Shown here: positions 25,425 to 34,820 of the stretch, piece by piece
How positions within the stretch are numbered: the first letter of the stretch is position 1
Layout: each line of letters starts with the position of its first letter
Notes under the pieces: generated by a model
Databases searched by the model: none
What the model saw: only the letters and a program-made list of their open reading frames with translations
What the model was told of the DNA's origin: nothing
NCBI GenBank assembly: GCA_050329575.1
Contig: JBHJOP010000018.1
Span: 1-49,086, forward strand
Length of the DNA: 49,086 nucleotides
Direction: 5' to 3'
Source: JAUXFS01 sp050329575
GTDB taxonomy: Bacteria; Pseudomonadota; Alphaproteobacteria; Rhodospirillales; Defluviicoccaceae
Position numbers and translations under genes: made by a program

Positions 25425-26960
25425 TCAGCGGGCGACCTCGGCGATGGTCGCCGTCTGGGCGAGCGCCCGCCGGAAGGCGCTCGGGTCGGCGAGCAGCCGC
25501 CGGGCGACGGTCACCTCCAGATCGCCGGTCCGCCGCTCGGCCGCACACGGCGCGGCGATCGGCGGGTGCAGCGTCGTCCAGCGGACCGCCAACGTCTGCG
25601 CGACGGCGTTCGCATGCTCGCCGTCGACGCCGCTGGTACAGATGTCGGGCAATACGCCCCGCCCGTGCAGCGACCAGCCCGACGGCGACACCAGCCGCGA
25701 CCAGGTGAGCGACAACTCGCCCTCGTTCGGCAGCGGAACGACGACCTGGACCGAGCCCTTGCCATAGGACGTGGTGCCGACGACGACCGCGCGCCCCCGG
25801 TCCTTGAGCGCCAGCGCAACCACCTCTGCCGCCGAGGCCGAGCCGCCATCGACCAGGACGACCACCGGCCGCCCCGAAACCACGTCGCGTCCCTGGGCCC
25901 GATAGGCCTTGACGCTGTCGAGATGGCGGCCGCGGGTGGTGATGATCGGCCCGTGGTCGAGGAACAGGTCGGCGACCCGGATCGCCTGGTGCAGGAGCCC
26001 CCCCGGATTGCCGCGCAGGTCGAGGACGACGCCCCGCAGGGGTGGTCCTTCTCGGGCGACCAGGGTGTCCAGGATCGACCAGATCCGCCCCGCGGTGCCC
26101 TGGTTGAAGCCGTCGACCGTGAGATGGACGATCCCGTCGGCGTAGCGATCGGTGACCGTCTCGGCGACGACATGCGCCCGGTGGACATGCAGGCGGCGCG
26201 CTTCGAGCCCATTCTCGCGCTCGGTGGTCACCGTCACCCAGGTTCCCGCCGGCCCGCTCAGCCATGCGGCGACCGCCGCCTCGGTCTGTCCGAGCACCGG
26301 GATGCCGTCGATGCGGGTGAGTCGGTCACCGACCCTGAGACCGGCGCGATGGGCGGGACCGTCGATGCTGACGCCGACGACGTGGACCTCGCCGTTGACC
26401 ATCCGGAAGCTGACCCCGATGCCGCCATGTCCGTCGCGCCGAAAGCGATTGCCGCGCGCCTCCGCGGCGGTGGCGTAGCGCGAGAAGGGATCGAGGGTCG
26501 AGAGCGCGCCGTCGAATACCGCCTCGAACAGCCGTTCCGCATCGGCGGCGGCGAGCGCCGGCGAAACCATCCGCCCGGCGGCGACGATCGCCGCCGTCAA
26601 GCGGGCCCAGCCACCCACGTCATCGTCGCCCGGAACGGCGAAGTCCTCCACCCCGCGGCCGCCGGTCGACAGCATGACCCGATTGCCGCGACGCCGGATC
26701 GTCAACGACGGATCGAGGACCGTCAGGCCTCCGAGGCCGTCGACGGCCATCACCCCGATCGCCACCGGCTCGATGTAGCGCTCGGCGATCCCGGCATACC
26801 CCTGTCGGAAGACGTCCACGGCGAGGTCGTCGAGGCGCCCACCGACGGCCGAACCGGGCGGCGGCTGCCGCGGTGACGCGCAGGCCGCCATCACCCCGAT
26901 CAGCAGAACGAGGCCGACGATCCGCGCAGCGATGGGTGCCGGGTGTGTCATCGCCGCCAT
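25425..26960 (-). CDS. S41-family C-terminal processing peptidase, lipoprotein
   Basis: Periplasmic serine protease of the CtpA/Tsp type; 511 residues from the ATG at 26960 (ATGs at 26951 and 26987 are alternatives). A lipoprotein signal is clear: hydrophobic IVGLVLLIGV then the lipobox MAAC, so the mature protein is membrane-anchored. A PDZ domain (GPAHRAGLRVGDRLTRIDGI) precedes the peptidase domain, whose GGLLHQAIRVADLFL and DGGSASAAEVVALALKDRG carry the catalytic Ser, with Lys in TTSYGKGSVQ. It lies between rnr and rpmG. The mid-protein LDLRGNPGG is the family hallmark. The substrate is unknown. Confidence 0.9.
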   Translation of the reverse strand: MAAMTHPAPIAARIVGLVLLIGVMAACASPRQPPPGSAVGGRLDDLAVDVFRQGYAGIAERYIEPVAIGVMAVDGLGGLTVLDPSLTIRRRGNRVMLSTGGRGVEDFAVPGDDDVGGWARLTAAIVAAGRMVSPALAAADAERLFEAVFDGALSTLDPFSRYATAAEARGNRFRRDGHGGIGVSFRMVNGEVHVVGVSIDGPAHRAGLRVGDRLTRIDGIPVLGQTEAAVAAWLSGPAGTWVTVTTERENGLEARRLHVHRAHVVAETVTDRYADGIVHLTVDGFNQGTAGRIWSILDTLVAREGPPLRGVVLDLRGNPGGLLHQAIRVADLFLDHGPIITTRGRHLDSVKAYRAQGRDVVSGRPVVVLVDGGSASAAEVVALALKDRGRAVVVGTTSYGKGSVQVVVPLPNEGELSLTWSRLVSPSGWSLHGRGVLPDICTSGVDGEHANAVAQTLAVRWTTLHPPIAAPCAAERRTGDLEVTVARRLLADPSAFRRALAQTATIAEVAR

Positions 26961-27063
26961 GATTCCCGATTTCGCCGGGGGCGTCATCACCTGAATGGAC
27001 AGCAAAACCGGCCCCCGATTGGGCCGCCCGCGAGGCCTCTGCCGGCGCTCGCCGCCGCCGCAC

Positions 27064-29298
27064 CTACGCGCGCCCGCGCCTCCCGCCGATGCGCCCGCCG
27101 CCGCGACCGCCACCCGGCCGCCGGGGCCCACGCGTCGGCCGACCTCCGCCCTCCGTCAATTCCAGGATCAGGCCGCCGGTAATCGGGTTCGCCTCGGCGA
27201 GACGAACGGTCACCGCATCGCCGAGGCGGAACGCGCGGCCCGTCGTCCGACCGACCAGGCGGTGGGATTTCTCGTCGTGGACGTAGTAGTCGTCGGGAAG
27301 ACTGCCGATCGGGACCAGTCCGTCACCACCGCTGTCGTCGAGGGTGACGAACAGGCCGAAACGGGTGACGCCGTTGATCCGCCCGGCGAAGGTGGCACCG
27401 ACCTTGTCGGCCAGGTAGGCGGCGGTGAACCGGTCGACCGCATCGCGCTCCGCCGCCGCCGCCCGCCGCTCGGTGGTCGAGATGTGCTCCGAGACGCGGT
27501 CGAGATCGGCGCCCTCGCTGCCGTGACCGCCGGCGCCGAGCCCGAGCGCGGCGATCAGCGCCCGATGGACCAACAGATCGGCATAGCGCCGGATCGGCGA
27601 CGTGAAATGGCAGTAGCGCCGCAGCGCCAGCCCGAAGTGACCGATGTTGGTGGGTGCATAGACCGCCTGCGCCTGGGTTCGCAGCACCACCTCGTTGATC
27701 ATCCTCGCTTCCGGTCGTCCCTGCGCGCGGTCGAGGATCTGGTTGAGATCCTTGGCCCGCACCACCTGCCCGCGGGAGAACCTGATGCCGAGCGTGTCGA
27801 GGAACTGCCGCAACGCCTCCAGCTTGTCGCGGGATGGCTGGTCATGGATCCGGTAGACGCACGGCCGCTTGCGCTTCTCCAGCGTCTCGGCGGCGGCGAC
27901 GTTGGCGGCGATCATGAACTCCTCGATCAGCTTGTGGCTGTCGAAGCGCTCGCGGGTCTCGACCCGTGCCACCGTCCCGTCCTCGCCGATCACCACCCGC
28001 CGCTCGGCGAGATCGAGTTCGAGGACCCCGCGCCGCGCCCGGGCGCCGGCCAAGGCCGCATAGGCCCCGTAGAGGGGAGCGATCACCGCGTCGACCAGCG
28101 GGCCGGTGGTGTCGTCCGCGCGGCCGTCGCGGGCCTCCTGAACCTGGGTGTAGGTCAGTCGCGCCGCCGATCGCATCATCGCGCGAACGAACCGGTGGCC
28201 GATCAGCGTGCCGTCGGCGCCGATCCTTAAGTGCGCCGCCAGGCACGGGCGATCCTCGCCCGGAACCAGGGAACACCATCCGTTGGACAGCGCCTCGGGG
28301 AGCATCGGCACCACCCGGTCGGGGAAGTAGACCGAATTGCCGCGCTCGAAGGCGGCCCGGTCGAGGGCCTCGCCGGGGCGCACGTACCAGCCGACGTCGG
28401 CGATCGCCACCACCACCTGCCAGCCGCCCGGGCTCGTCGGGTCGGGATCCGGCTCCGCCCACACCGCATCGTCGAAGTCGCGGGCGTCGGCGCCGTCGAT
28501 GGTGACCAGCGGCATCGACCGGAGATCGGCACGTTCAGCCATCGGTGCCGGGCCGCAGGCGTCCGCCTGCCGCATGGCCTCGTCGGCGAAGCGGGTCGGG
28601 ATGTCGTGATCGTGGATGGTGATCAGGCTGATCGCCCGCGGACCCTGGGCCGGCCCGAGACGCTCGACGACCCGCGCATGGCGCAGACCGAGCGGCCGGC
28701 CGGGGCGGACCTCGGCCCGGACGAGTTCGCCGGGCGCACAATCCATCGAGTCGCCGGGCGCCACCACGAACTCCTCGCGGGCGCGCCGGTCGATCGGCCG
28801 GATCCGCCCCTGGGCGCCGAACGCTTCATAGATGCCCAAGGCGCGCGCCGGTGCGGCCGCCAGCCGGCGGATGACCTGTCCCTCGTAGGAGCCGGGATCG
28901 ATCCGGCGGAGCCGCACCAGCGCCCGCTCGCCCGGCGCGAGGGCGGAGCGGCTGCGGGCCTCGGGCACCAGGGTCACCACCGGTGCGGGCGCTTCCTCCG
29001 TCCAACCGAGCGGGCGGCCGACCAGCTCGCCATCGCCATCGATCCCGGTGATCTCCACCACCGCGACGCTCGGCAGCGTGCCGGGCTCGTGGTACCGCCG
29101 CCGCCGCCCGCGCTCGATCGCGCCTTCGGCTTCGAGTTCCTTGAGCACTCGCTTCAGCGACAGCTTCTGTTCGGCGTCGAGGCGAAAAGCGCGGGCGATC
29201 TCGCGCTTGCCGATCCGTTGCGGGCTACTGTTGACGTACTCGACGATCTGTTCCCGACTCGGGAACGGCGACGGCGGCTTGCTGGGTTTTGCGGACAT
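27064..29298 (-). CDS. rnr: Ribonuclease R
   Basis: Processive 3-prime to 5-prime exoribonuclease that degrades structured RNA; 744 residues. The ATG at 29298 gives MSAKPSKPPSPFPSREQIV and a normal N-terminal winged helix (VLKELEAEGAIERGRRRRY); the frame upstream is only topA shadow. Cold-shock domains are followed by the RNB catalytic domain with TIDGADARDFDDAVWAE, whose clustered aspartates bind metal. An S1 domain (FAGRINGVTRFGLFVTLDDSGGDG) and a basic Gly/Arg tail end the protein. It starts 16 bases after topA, in the conserved alphaproteobacterial dprA-topA-rnr order. Confidence 0.96.
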   Translation of the reverse strand: MSAKPSKPPSPFPSREQIVEYVNSSPQRIGKREIARAFRLDAEQKLSLKRVLKELEAEGAIERGRRRRYHEPGTLPSVAVVEITGIDGDGELVGRPLGWTEEAPAPVVTLVPEARSRSALAPGERALVRLRRIDPGSYEGQVIRRLAAAPARALGIYEAFGAQGRIRPIDRRAREEFVVAPGDSMDCAPGELVRAEVRPGRPLGLRHARVVERLGPAQGPRAISLITIHDHDIPTRFADEAMRQADACGPAPMAERADLRSMPLVTIDGADARDFDDAVWAEPDPDPTSPGGWQVVVAIADVGWYVRPGEALDRAAFERGNSVYFPDRVVPMLPEALSNGWCSLVPGEDRPCLAAHLRIGADGTLIGHRFVRAMMRSAARLTYTQVQEARDGRADDTTGPLVDAVIAPLYGAYAALAGARARRGVLELDLAERRVVIGEDGTVARVETRERFDSHKLIEEFMIAANVAAAETLEKRKRPCVYRIHDQPSRDKLEALRQFLDTLGIRFSRGQVVRAKDLNQILDRAQGRPEARMINEVVLRTQAQAVYAPTNIGHFGLALRRYCHFTSPIRRYADLLVHRALIAALGLGAGGHGSEGADLDRVSEHISTTERRAAAAERDAVDRFTAAYLADKVGATFAGRINGVTRFGLFVTLDDSGGDGLVPIGSLPDDYYVHDEKSHRLVGRTTGRAFRLGDAVTVRLAEANPITGGLILELTEGGGRPTRGPRRPGGGRGGGRIGGRRGRA

Positions 29299-29314
29299 CG
29301 GATGCGCCGGGTCT

Positions 29315-31954
29315 TCAGCCGGCCGCCTTCTTCCTTGTCGCCGGCTTCCTCGTCGCCGGCTTCTTTTTCGCCGGCGCCTTGCTCGCCTTGCGGACGGGCT
29401 TGTCGGCAGCCGCGTCCCCGTCGTCGGTTCGCTTCGCGGCGAGAAGGGCGACGGCGCGATCCAACTCGAGGGTGTCTGCCGATACCCCCTTCGGCAGCGA
29501 GGCACGAACCTTCCCGTGCTCCACGTAGGGACCGTAGCGGCCTGCTTTCACCACGATCGGCTTGCCGTCGGCCGGGTGGGGGCCGACGGTGCGCGCACGC
29601 CCCTTCTTGCCCGAGACCTCGGCGAGCAGAACCACCGCCCGGTTGAGGCCGAGGCTGAGCACGTCGTCTTCGCCCTTGAGGGAGACGTAGGTGTCGCCCA
29701 TCCGCACGTAGGGGCCGAAGCGACCGAGACCGGCCGTGATCGTGTCTCCCGTCTCGGGATGGACGCCGACCTCGCGCGGCAACGACAGCAGAGCCAGCGC
29801 CGCATCGAGGTCGACGGCCTGCGGATCCATGCCGCGGGCCAGCGACGCCCGCTTCGGTTTCGTCCTCTTCTTGCCGTCCCCCTCCGGCTCGCCGAGCTGA
29901 ACATAAGGGCCGTAGGGACCCGAACGCAGCGTGACCTCCAGTCCCGTCGCCGGGTCGGTTCCGAGCGACCGCCGTTCGACGCCGCCGCCGGAGGCTGCCA
30001 CCGGTTCGTCGCCGCCGGTCGCGACAAGCGGTCGCGTATACCGGCATTCCGGGTAGTTCGAACAGCCGACGAAGGCGCCGAACTTGCCGAGCTTCAGGTT
30101 GAGCCGGCCGTCGGCACAGCCGGGACAGGCGCGGGGGTCGGAGCCGTCGCCCGTCGCCTTGAAGAAGTGCGGCCCCAGCAGCCTGTCCAGCGCCTCCAGC
30201 ACCTCCTTGACCCGCAGATCCTTGGTGTCGCCGACCGCGACGCTGAAGTCCCGCCAGAACTCGCCCAGCACCTTCTTCCAGTTGTTTCGCCCGTCCGAGA
30301 TGTCGTCCAGCCTCTCTTCCATCTCGGCGGTGAAGCCATAGGCGACGTAACGCTCGAAGAAGCTGGCCAGAAAGGCGGTCACCAGCCGGCCGCGGTCCTC
30401 CGGGACGAAACGCCGGCTCTCCAGGCGGACATACTTGCGGTCCTGCAACACCGAGAGGATCGCCGCATAGGTCGACGGCCGGCCGATGCCCAGCTCCTCG
30501 AGCCTTTTGACCAGGCTCGCTTCCGTGAACCGCGGCGGCGGCTGGGTGAAATGCTGTTCCGCCTCGACCTGGAGCCGCTCGAGGTCCTCGCCCTGCACGA
30601 TCGGCGGCAGAATGCGGTTTCCGGGCTCGTCGCCGGCCTCGTCGCGTTCCCGCTCGGGGTCGTCGCGTCCCTCCCGGTAGAGCTTGAGAAAACCGTCGAA
30701 GGCGATCACCGAGCCGGTGGCCCGCAGCACCACCTGTGCATCGGCGGAAGCGACGTCGACGGCGACCTGGTCGAGGAGCGCCGACTCCATCTGACTGGCG
30801 ACGGCCCGCCGCCAGATCAGCGTGTACAGCTTGCGAAGATCCCCGTCGACGGCGCGGTCGAGATCGGCGGGCCGGCGGGCGAAGTCGGTGGGTCGGATCG
30901 CCTCGTGCGCTTCCTGGGCGTTCTTCGCCTTGCTCTTGTAGAGGCGCGGCTTGTCCGGAAGATAGCGTTCGCCATGGTCGGCGGCGATCAGGTTGCGGCA
31001 GGCGGCGATCGCCTCTGCGGCCATCTGCACGCCGTCGGTCCGCATGTAGGTGATCAGCCCGACGGTCTCCCCGCCGATGTCGACGCCCTCGTAGAGCCGC
31101 TGGGCCAGCCGCATGGTGTGGGTGGCGCTGAAACCGAGCTTGCGCGAGGCCTCCTGTTGCAGGCTCGACGTGATGAACGGCGGCGCCGGATGTCGCCGCG
31201 TCTGCTTGCGCTCGATCTTGGCGACCGCGAACGCGCGCGCCTCGACGGCGCGGACCGCCGCCTGCGCGGCGGCGGCGTCGCCGAGATCCATCTTTCCCAG
31301 CTTGCGGCCGTCGAGGTGGGTCAGCGTCGCGCCGAACGTGTCGCCGACGGCGGTTCGGAACCGCCCTTCGATCGTCCAGTACTCCTGGGAATGGAAGCTC
31401 TCGATCTCGGCCTCGCGCTCGCAGATCAGCCGCAGCGCCACCGACTGCACCCGACCGGCCGACCGGCTGCCCGGCAGCTTCCGCCACAGCACCGGCGACA
31501 GCGTGAAGCCGACCAGGTAGTCGAGCGCCCGACGCGCCAGGTAGGCGTCGATCAACTCGCGGTCCAGGTCGCGGGGATGGGCGAACGCGTCGAGGATGGC
31601 GTTGCGGGTGATCTCGTTGAACACCACCCGTTTGACGTCGACGCCCTTCAGCGCCCTGTTCTCGGCCAGCACCTCCGCGACATGCCAGGAGATCGCCTCG
31701 CCCTCGCGATCGGGGTCGGTCGCGAGGTAGAGCCGACGCGCGCCACGAACCGCCTCGACCATCTCCCGGATGTGCTTGCGCGCCTTCGGATCGACCTCCC
31801 AGTCCATGGCGAAATCGGCGTCCGGGCGCACCGAGCCGTCCTTCGCCGGAAGGTCGCGAATGTGGCCGTAGCTCGCCACCACCTTGTAGTCGGCGCCCAG
31901 ATACTTGTTGATGGTCTTGGCCTTGGCCGGGGACTCGACGACGACGACGTTCAT
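29315..31954 (-). CDS. topA: DNA topoisomerase I
   Basis: Type IA enzyme relaxing negative supercoils; 879 residues from the ATG at 31954, which gives the standard MNVVVVESPAKAKTINKYLG. The Toprim acidic motif is DPDREGEAISWHV and the active-site Tyr is in GLITYMRTDGVQM. A C-terminal zinc ribbon (CPGC, then VGCSNYPECRY) and repeated Topo_C modules (LGRFGPYVRMGD, AGRYGPYVEHG) follow. A Lys/Ala-rich tail (KKKPATRKPATRKK) resembles histone-like tails of alphaproteobacterial TopA. The start overlaps the dprA stop by 4 bp (ATGA). Confidence 0.97.
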   Translation of the reverse strand: MNVVVVESPAKAKTINKYLGADYKVVASYGHIRDLPAKDGSVRPDADFAMDWEVDPKARKHIREMVEAVRGARRLYLATDPDREGEAISWHVAEVLAENRALKGVDVKRVVFNEITRNAILDAFAHPRDLDRELIDAYLARRALDYLVGFTLSPVLWRKLPGSRSAGRVQSVALRLICEREAEIESFHSQEYWTIEGRFRTAVGDTFGATLTHLDGRKLGKMDLGDAAAAQAAVRAVEARAFAVAKIERKQTRRHPAPPFITSSLQQEASRKLGFSATHTMRLAQRLYEGVDIGGETVGLITYMRTDGVQMAAEAIAACRNLIAADHGERYLPDKPRLYKSKAKNAQEAHEAIRPTDFARRPADLDRAVDGDLRKLYTLIWRRAVASQMESALLDQVAVDVASADAQVVLRATGSVIAFDGFLKLYREGRDDPERERDEAGDEPGNRILPPIVQGEDLERLQVEAEQHFTQPPPRFTEASLVKRLEELGIGRPSTYAAILSVLQDRKYVRLESRRFVPEDRGRLVTAFLASFFERYVAYGFTAEMEERLDDISDGRNNWKKVLGEFWRDFSVAVGDTKDLRVKEVLEALDRLLGPHFFKATGDGSDPRACPGCADGRLNLKLGKFGAFVGCSNYPECRYTRPLVATGGDEPVAASGGGVERRSLGTDPATGLEVTLRSGPYGPYVQLGEPEGDGKKRTKPKRASLARGMDPQAVDLDAALALLSLPREVGVHPETGDTITAGLGRFGPYVRMGDTYVSLKGEDDVLSLGLNRAVVLLAEVSGKKGRARTVGPHPADGKPIVVKAGRYGPYVEHGKVRASLPKGVSADTLELDRAVALLAAKRTDDGDAAADKPVRKASKAPAKKKPATRKPATRKKAAG

Positions 31955-33090
31955 GGGGTCTCGGGCGCTGCGATCAGTGAAACCTTGTTTCCGGGATGTC
32001 TTTCCAACCGGCCCGCCAGTTCCCATTCCAGCAACACCGTGGTGACGACGGCCGGCGACAATTGGCAGGTGCGGATGATTTCGTCAACCGTCACCGGCGC
32101 CGGCGAGAGCGTCTCGGCGATCGTCCGGGCGGCCGCATCCAGTTCGCGCTCGTCGGGCATGGCGGACATGGCGGGCATTGCCGGCGGCGGCGCGGCGACG
32201 GTCGCCGGCCGCCCGTCGCCGCCGAGGAGGGCGAGCACATCGTCGGCCGACTCCGTCAGCGCCGCCCCCTGACGGATCAGGTCGTTGGTCCCCCGCGCCC
32301 GCGGGTCGAGCGGCGATCCGGGGACCGCGAACACCTCGCGTCCCTGCTCGAGCGCCATCCGGGCGGTGATCAGCGAGCCCGACCGCAATGCCGCCTCGAC
32401 CACGACCACGCCGAGGGCAAGGCCGGAGATCAGCCGGTTGCGACGCGGGAAGTGTCGCGCCTGGGGCTGCACGCCGGGCGGCAGTTCGGAGACGATCGCC
32501 CCGCGGGCGGCGATCTCGGCATGGAGCGCCGCGGACTCGGGGGGATAGACGACGTCGACGCCGCCGGCCACGACCGCGACCGTGCCGGTGGCCAGGCTCG
32601 CCTGGTGGGCTGCGGCGTCGATCCCGCGGGCGAGGCCCGACACGACCACGATTCCGGCTTCGCCCAGCGCGGCGGCGAGGGAGGCGGCGATGCGGCGGCC
32701 GTTCAGCGACGCGTTGCGGCTGCCGACCACCGCGACCGCACGCCGTCCGAGCATCCGGGCGTCGCCGAGCACGCTGATCAGCGGCGGCGCGTCGTCGATG
32801 GCGGCGAGCAACGGCGGATAGGCCGGCTCGCCGCGGGCGATCAGCCGGGCGCCGATCGCCCGCAACGCGGCGATCTCCCGTTCGGCGTCGGCGCGCGAAC
32901 AGACCCGGACGTGCTCTCCCCGCCCGCTGCGGCGGGCCAGTGCCGGCAGCGCATCGAGCGCCGCCGATGCCGATCCGAACCGCTCGACCAGCCGGTCGAA
33001 GGTCACCGGCCCGACGTTGTCGCTGCGGATCAACCGCAGTCGCTGCAACCGCTCGTCGTCGGTGATCGCCGTGGGGGCAGGATCGCGCAT
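31951..33090 (-). CDS. dprA: DNA-processing protein DprA
   Basis: Loads RecA on incoming single-stranded DNA during transformation; 379 residues. An N-terminal SAM-like helical domain (LRLIRSDNVGPVTFDRLVERFG) precedes the Rossmann domain with VVGSRNASLNGRR, SGLARGIDAAAHQA and FPRRNRLISGLA. A C-terminal winged helix (about 315-370, VTVDEIIRTCQLSPAVVTTVLLE) completes it. It is coupled to topA by a 4-bp overlap and starts 33 bases after the HIT gene stop. plsY, common upstream of dprA, is not here. Confidence 0.96.
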   Translation of the reverse strand: MRDPAPTAITDDERLQRLRLIRSDNVGPVTFDRLVERFGSASAALDALPALARRSGRGEHVRVCSRADAEREIAALRAIGARLIARGEPAYPPLLAAIDDAPPLISVLGDARMLGRRAVAVVGSRNASLNGRRIAASLAAALGEAGIVVVSGLARGIDAAAHQASLATGTVAVVAGGVDVVYPPESAALHAEIAARGAIVSELPPGVQPQARHFPRRNRLISGLALGVVVVEAALRSGSLITARMALEQGREVFAVPGSPLDPRARGTNDLIRQGAALTESADDVLALLGGDGRPATVAAPPPAMPAMSAMPDERELDAAARTIAETLSPAPVTVDEIIRTCQLSPAVVTTVLLEWELAGRLERHPGNKVSLIAAPETP

Positions 33091-33123
33091 CGCCGCCCAC
33101 CGTAGGGCAGCACGAACGGCCGA

Positions 33124-33546
33124 TCAATCGATCGGCGCCAACCGATCGGCGAAGCCGCCCCGCAGTCGCTCACGCACCGCCGCGATCTGTTCGGGGCTGT
33201 AGGGTCGCGATGGTCCCCGGCCCCACACCGGCGCCGGCCAGGCGGGGTCGGTGCGATAGCGGACGATGACGTGCCAATGCAGCTGCGGGACCATGTTGCC
33301 CAGCGCGGCAACGTTGATCTTGTCGGCCCGATAGGCCTCGCCGAGCCAGCGCGCGAGACGGGAGGACTCGTCGATCAGGAGGTGTTGATCCGCGTCGGAC
33401 AGGTCATGGACTTCGCGCACGTCCCGTCGCTCGGGAACCAGGATGAACCACGGATAGGTGGCATCGTTCATCAGCAACAGCCGGCACAGCGCGAACCGTC
33501 CGAGGTCGATGCCGTCCTCTCGCAGCCTGGGATGCAACTCGAACAT
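33124..33546 (-). CDS. HIT-domain protein
   Basis: Encodes 140 residues from the ATG at 33546, which has a strong GGAGGA site; the frame extends upstream without support. The histidine-triad nucleotide-hydrolase fold is shown by RLLLMNDATYPWFILVPERRD and the degenerate active-site loop VPQLHWHVIVRYRTDPAWP. The first His of the triad is replaced by Gln, as in the usual alphaproteobacterial HIT-like proteins. The substrate is unknown. It lies between the peroxiredoxin and dprA on the same strand. Confidence 0.9.
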   Translation of the reverse strand: MFELHPRLREDGIDLGRFALCRLLLMNDATYPWFILVPERRDVREVHDLSDADQHLLIDESSRLARWLGEAYRADKINVAALGNMVPQLHWHVIVRYRTDPAWPAPVWGRGPSRPYSPEQIAAVRERLRGGFADRLAPID

Positions 33547-33643
33547 CGGCGTCCTCCGGGGGGCGGTATACCCGACGGCGAGGCTGATCGCCACCCCCGG
33601 AGGACACGGACCACGCGGTCGGCGACGGCGACCGCGGCGCCGC

Positions 33644-34186
33644 TCAGGCGGCCGACCGCTCCGCCTTCAGGCCCTTGAGGTAGGTCAACATGGTGTCGGC
33701 GTCGGACATCTCGAACGGATCGGTCGGACAGACGTCCGCGAAGCCCGGCTCGACGAACATCTTCTTGATCTCGCCGTCGACCACGTACATCGAGTAGCGC
33801 CAGCTGCGCATGCCGAAGCCGAGGTTGGTCTTGTCGACCAGCATGCCCATCTTGCGGGTGAATTCGCCGTTGCCGTCGGGGAGCAGAAACACGTTCTTCG
33901 CGCCCTGGCTCTTGCCCCACTGGTACATGACGAAGGCGTCGTTGACCGAGAGGCAGACGACGGCGTCGACGCCGAGGGAGCGGAACTCGTCGTAGAGCGC
34001 CTCGTATCGCGGCAGATGGCTCGTCGAACAGGTCGGCGTGAAGGCGCCCGGCAGGGCGAACAGGACGACGCGCTTGCCGGCGAAGATCTCGTCGGTGGTC
34101 AGATCCTTCCACTCGAACGGATTGGGACCGCCGAGCGCGTCGTTGCGGACGCGGGTCTTGAAGGTGACGGAGGGGACTTTGGTCAT
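33644..34186 (-). CDS. Peroxiredoxin (Prx5/redoxin family)
   Basis: Thiol peroxidase reducing H2O2 and organic peroxides; 180 residues from the ATG at 34186, preceded by AAAGGAA. The peroxidatic Cys is C53 in LPGAFTPTCSTSHLP, and the family segment VNDAFVMYQWGKSQGAKNV follows. Other Cys in VVCLSVND and ADVCPTDPF could act as resolving residues, so the 1-Cys or atypical 2-Cys mechanism is undecided. A long upstream region holds an Irr-like iron control element over the likely promoter, suggesting iron- or haem-dependent expression. Confidence 0.94.
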   Translation of the reverse strand: MTKVPSVTFKTRVRNDALGGPNPFEWKDLTTDEIFAGKRVVLFALPGAFTPTCSTSHLPRYEALYDEFRSLGVDAVVCLSVNDAFVMYQWGKSQGAKNVFLLPDGNGEFTRKMGMLVDKTNLGFGMRSWRYSMYVVDGEIKKMFVEPGFADVCPTDPFEMSDADTMLTYLKGLKAERSAA

Positions 34187-34333
34187 GCTGCTGTTCCTTT
34201 CTGTCAGGTGTGGCACGATTGACGCTGTCGGGCACGATCTTCCGGGCGTTGCGACCGACCCGGCGGTCGGCGGCGGCGGAGCGCCCGAGCCGGGTCATCA
34301 GACCGAGTTCATTTCCATACGCGTATCTCATAC

Positions 34334-34350
34334 ATTAGATAGGTTCTAAA
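34334..34350 (-). promoter_or_regulatory. Irr-type iron control element (ICE box) candidate
   Basis: On the minus strand the 17 bases read TTTAGAACCTATCTAAT. Against the Irr-box consensus TTTAGAA-N3-TTCTAAA this matches 12 of 14 informative positions, and TTAGA/TCTAA form a perfect inverted repeat with a 5-base spacer. It overlaps the predicted -10 and start site of the peroxiredoxin promoter, a repressor-like position. Irr is the haem/iron-responsive Fur relative of alphaproteobacteria. Found by eye; chance occurrence in this GC-rich DNA is low but was not calculated. Confidence 0.5.
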
Positions 34351-34375
34351 TAATCGGCGACGACCCGGCCGTCAA
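34347..34375 (-). promoter_or_regulatory. Possible peroxiredoxin promoter
   Basis: On the minus strand TTGACG (34375-34370) and TATTTA (34352-34347) are 17 bases apart. The -35 is good and the -10 moderate, in the only AT-rich patch upstream of the gene. It would give a leader of about 150 bases. The Irr-like box overlaps its -10 element. Confidence 0.45.
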
Positions 34376-34571
34376 GGGGATCGGATCGGTTTCGATGAAC
34401 AGCCGTTGCCAAGCCGACCGGGGCCGGCTAACGATGAGGACTCTCGGTCGCAAGGACGGCCCGCGTCCCCGCCTGTCCGTGCCGAGCGCCAGGGGGACCG
34501 GCGGCCCGGTTCGGGTCGGTCCCGTCGCCGGCATGGACCCGTGCGGGACTCGACTGTGATCGAGAACACAG

Positions 34572-34605
34572 AAAAAAACCGCCAACCCGGTTAGGTCAGC
34601 GGCGG
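34572..34605 (-). terminator. Possible leftward terminator
   Basis: Read leftward, CCGCC (34605-34601) can pair with GGCGG (34583-34579), the intervening 17 bases holding a small AACC/GGTT palindrome, followed by seven T (34578-34572). It could stop transcripts running out of the fusion gene that ends at 34888, though these would then pass antisense through the small gene at 34632-34820. The stem is short and the loop long. Confidence 0.3.
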
Positions 34606-34631
34606 AGAGGCCGAAACGTTGGGAGACCACC

Positions 34632-34820
34632 ATGAGTGAGCGCAATCGTGACGATGCCGCCGACCAAAGGCAACGCCGGGGCCCGGAGAAGAGCCGGGCG
34701 AGGCTCGTGAGCCCCCGTGCCGAGGCGCTCGGCAGCGGCCGTCAGTACCGCTGGACGGAGCGCGCGGAGGACCCGTTCGACATGGGCCGGTACTGGGAGA
34801 TCTACGCCGGCACCGACTGA
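34632..34820 (+). CDS. Small highly charged hypothetical protein
   Basis: Encodes 62 residues with a GGGAG site before the ATG. Third codon positions are strongly G/C, as in real genes here. The N-terminal half is rich in Arg, Asp, Gln and Glu (RNRDDAADQRQRRGPEKSR) and probably disordered. The C-terminal DPFDMGRYWEIYAGTD has aromatic residues and looks like a small conserved module. No family recognised. The stop codon is the first part of a 15-bp tandem repeat. It is convergent with the ligase-ACP-acyltransferase gene. Confidence 0.55.
   Translation: MSERNRDDAADQRQRRGPEKSRARLVSPRAEALGSGRQYRWTERAEDPFDMGRYWEIYAGTD

Larger units (their letters stand above)
34187..34631. other. Divergent intergenic region between peroxiredoxin and the small charged protein
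   Basis: 445 bases. It contains the peroxiredoxin promoter and Irr-like box (34334-34375), a 10-bp palindrome ATACGCGTAT (34317-34326), and a possible leftward terminator (34572-34605). Short open frames here lack ribosome-binding sites and coding bias. No RNA gene was recognised. Confidence 0.5.
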
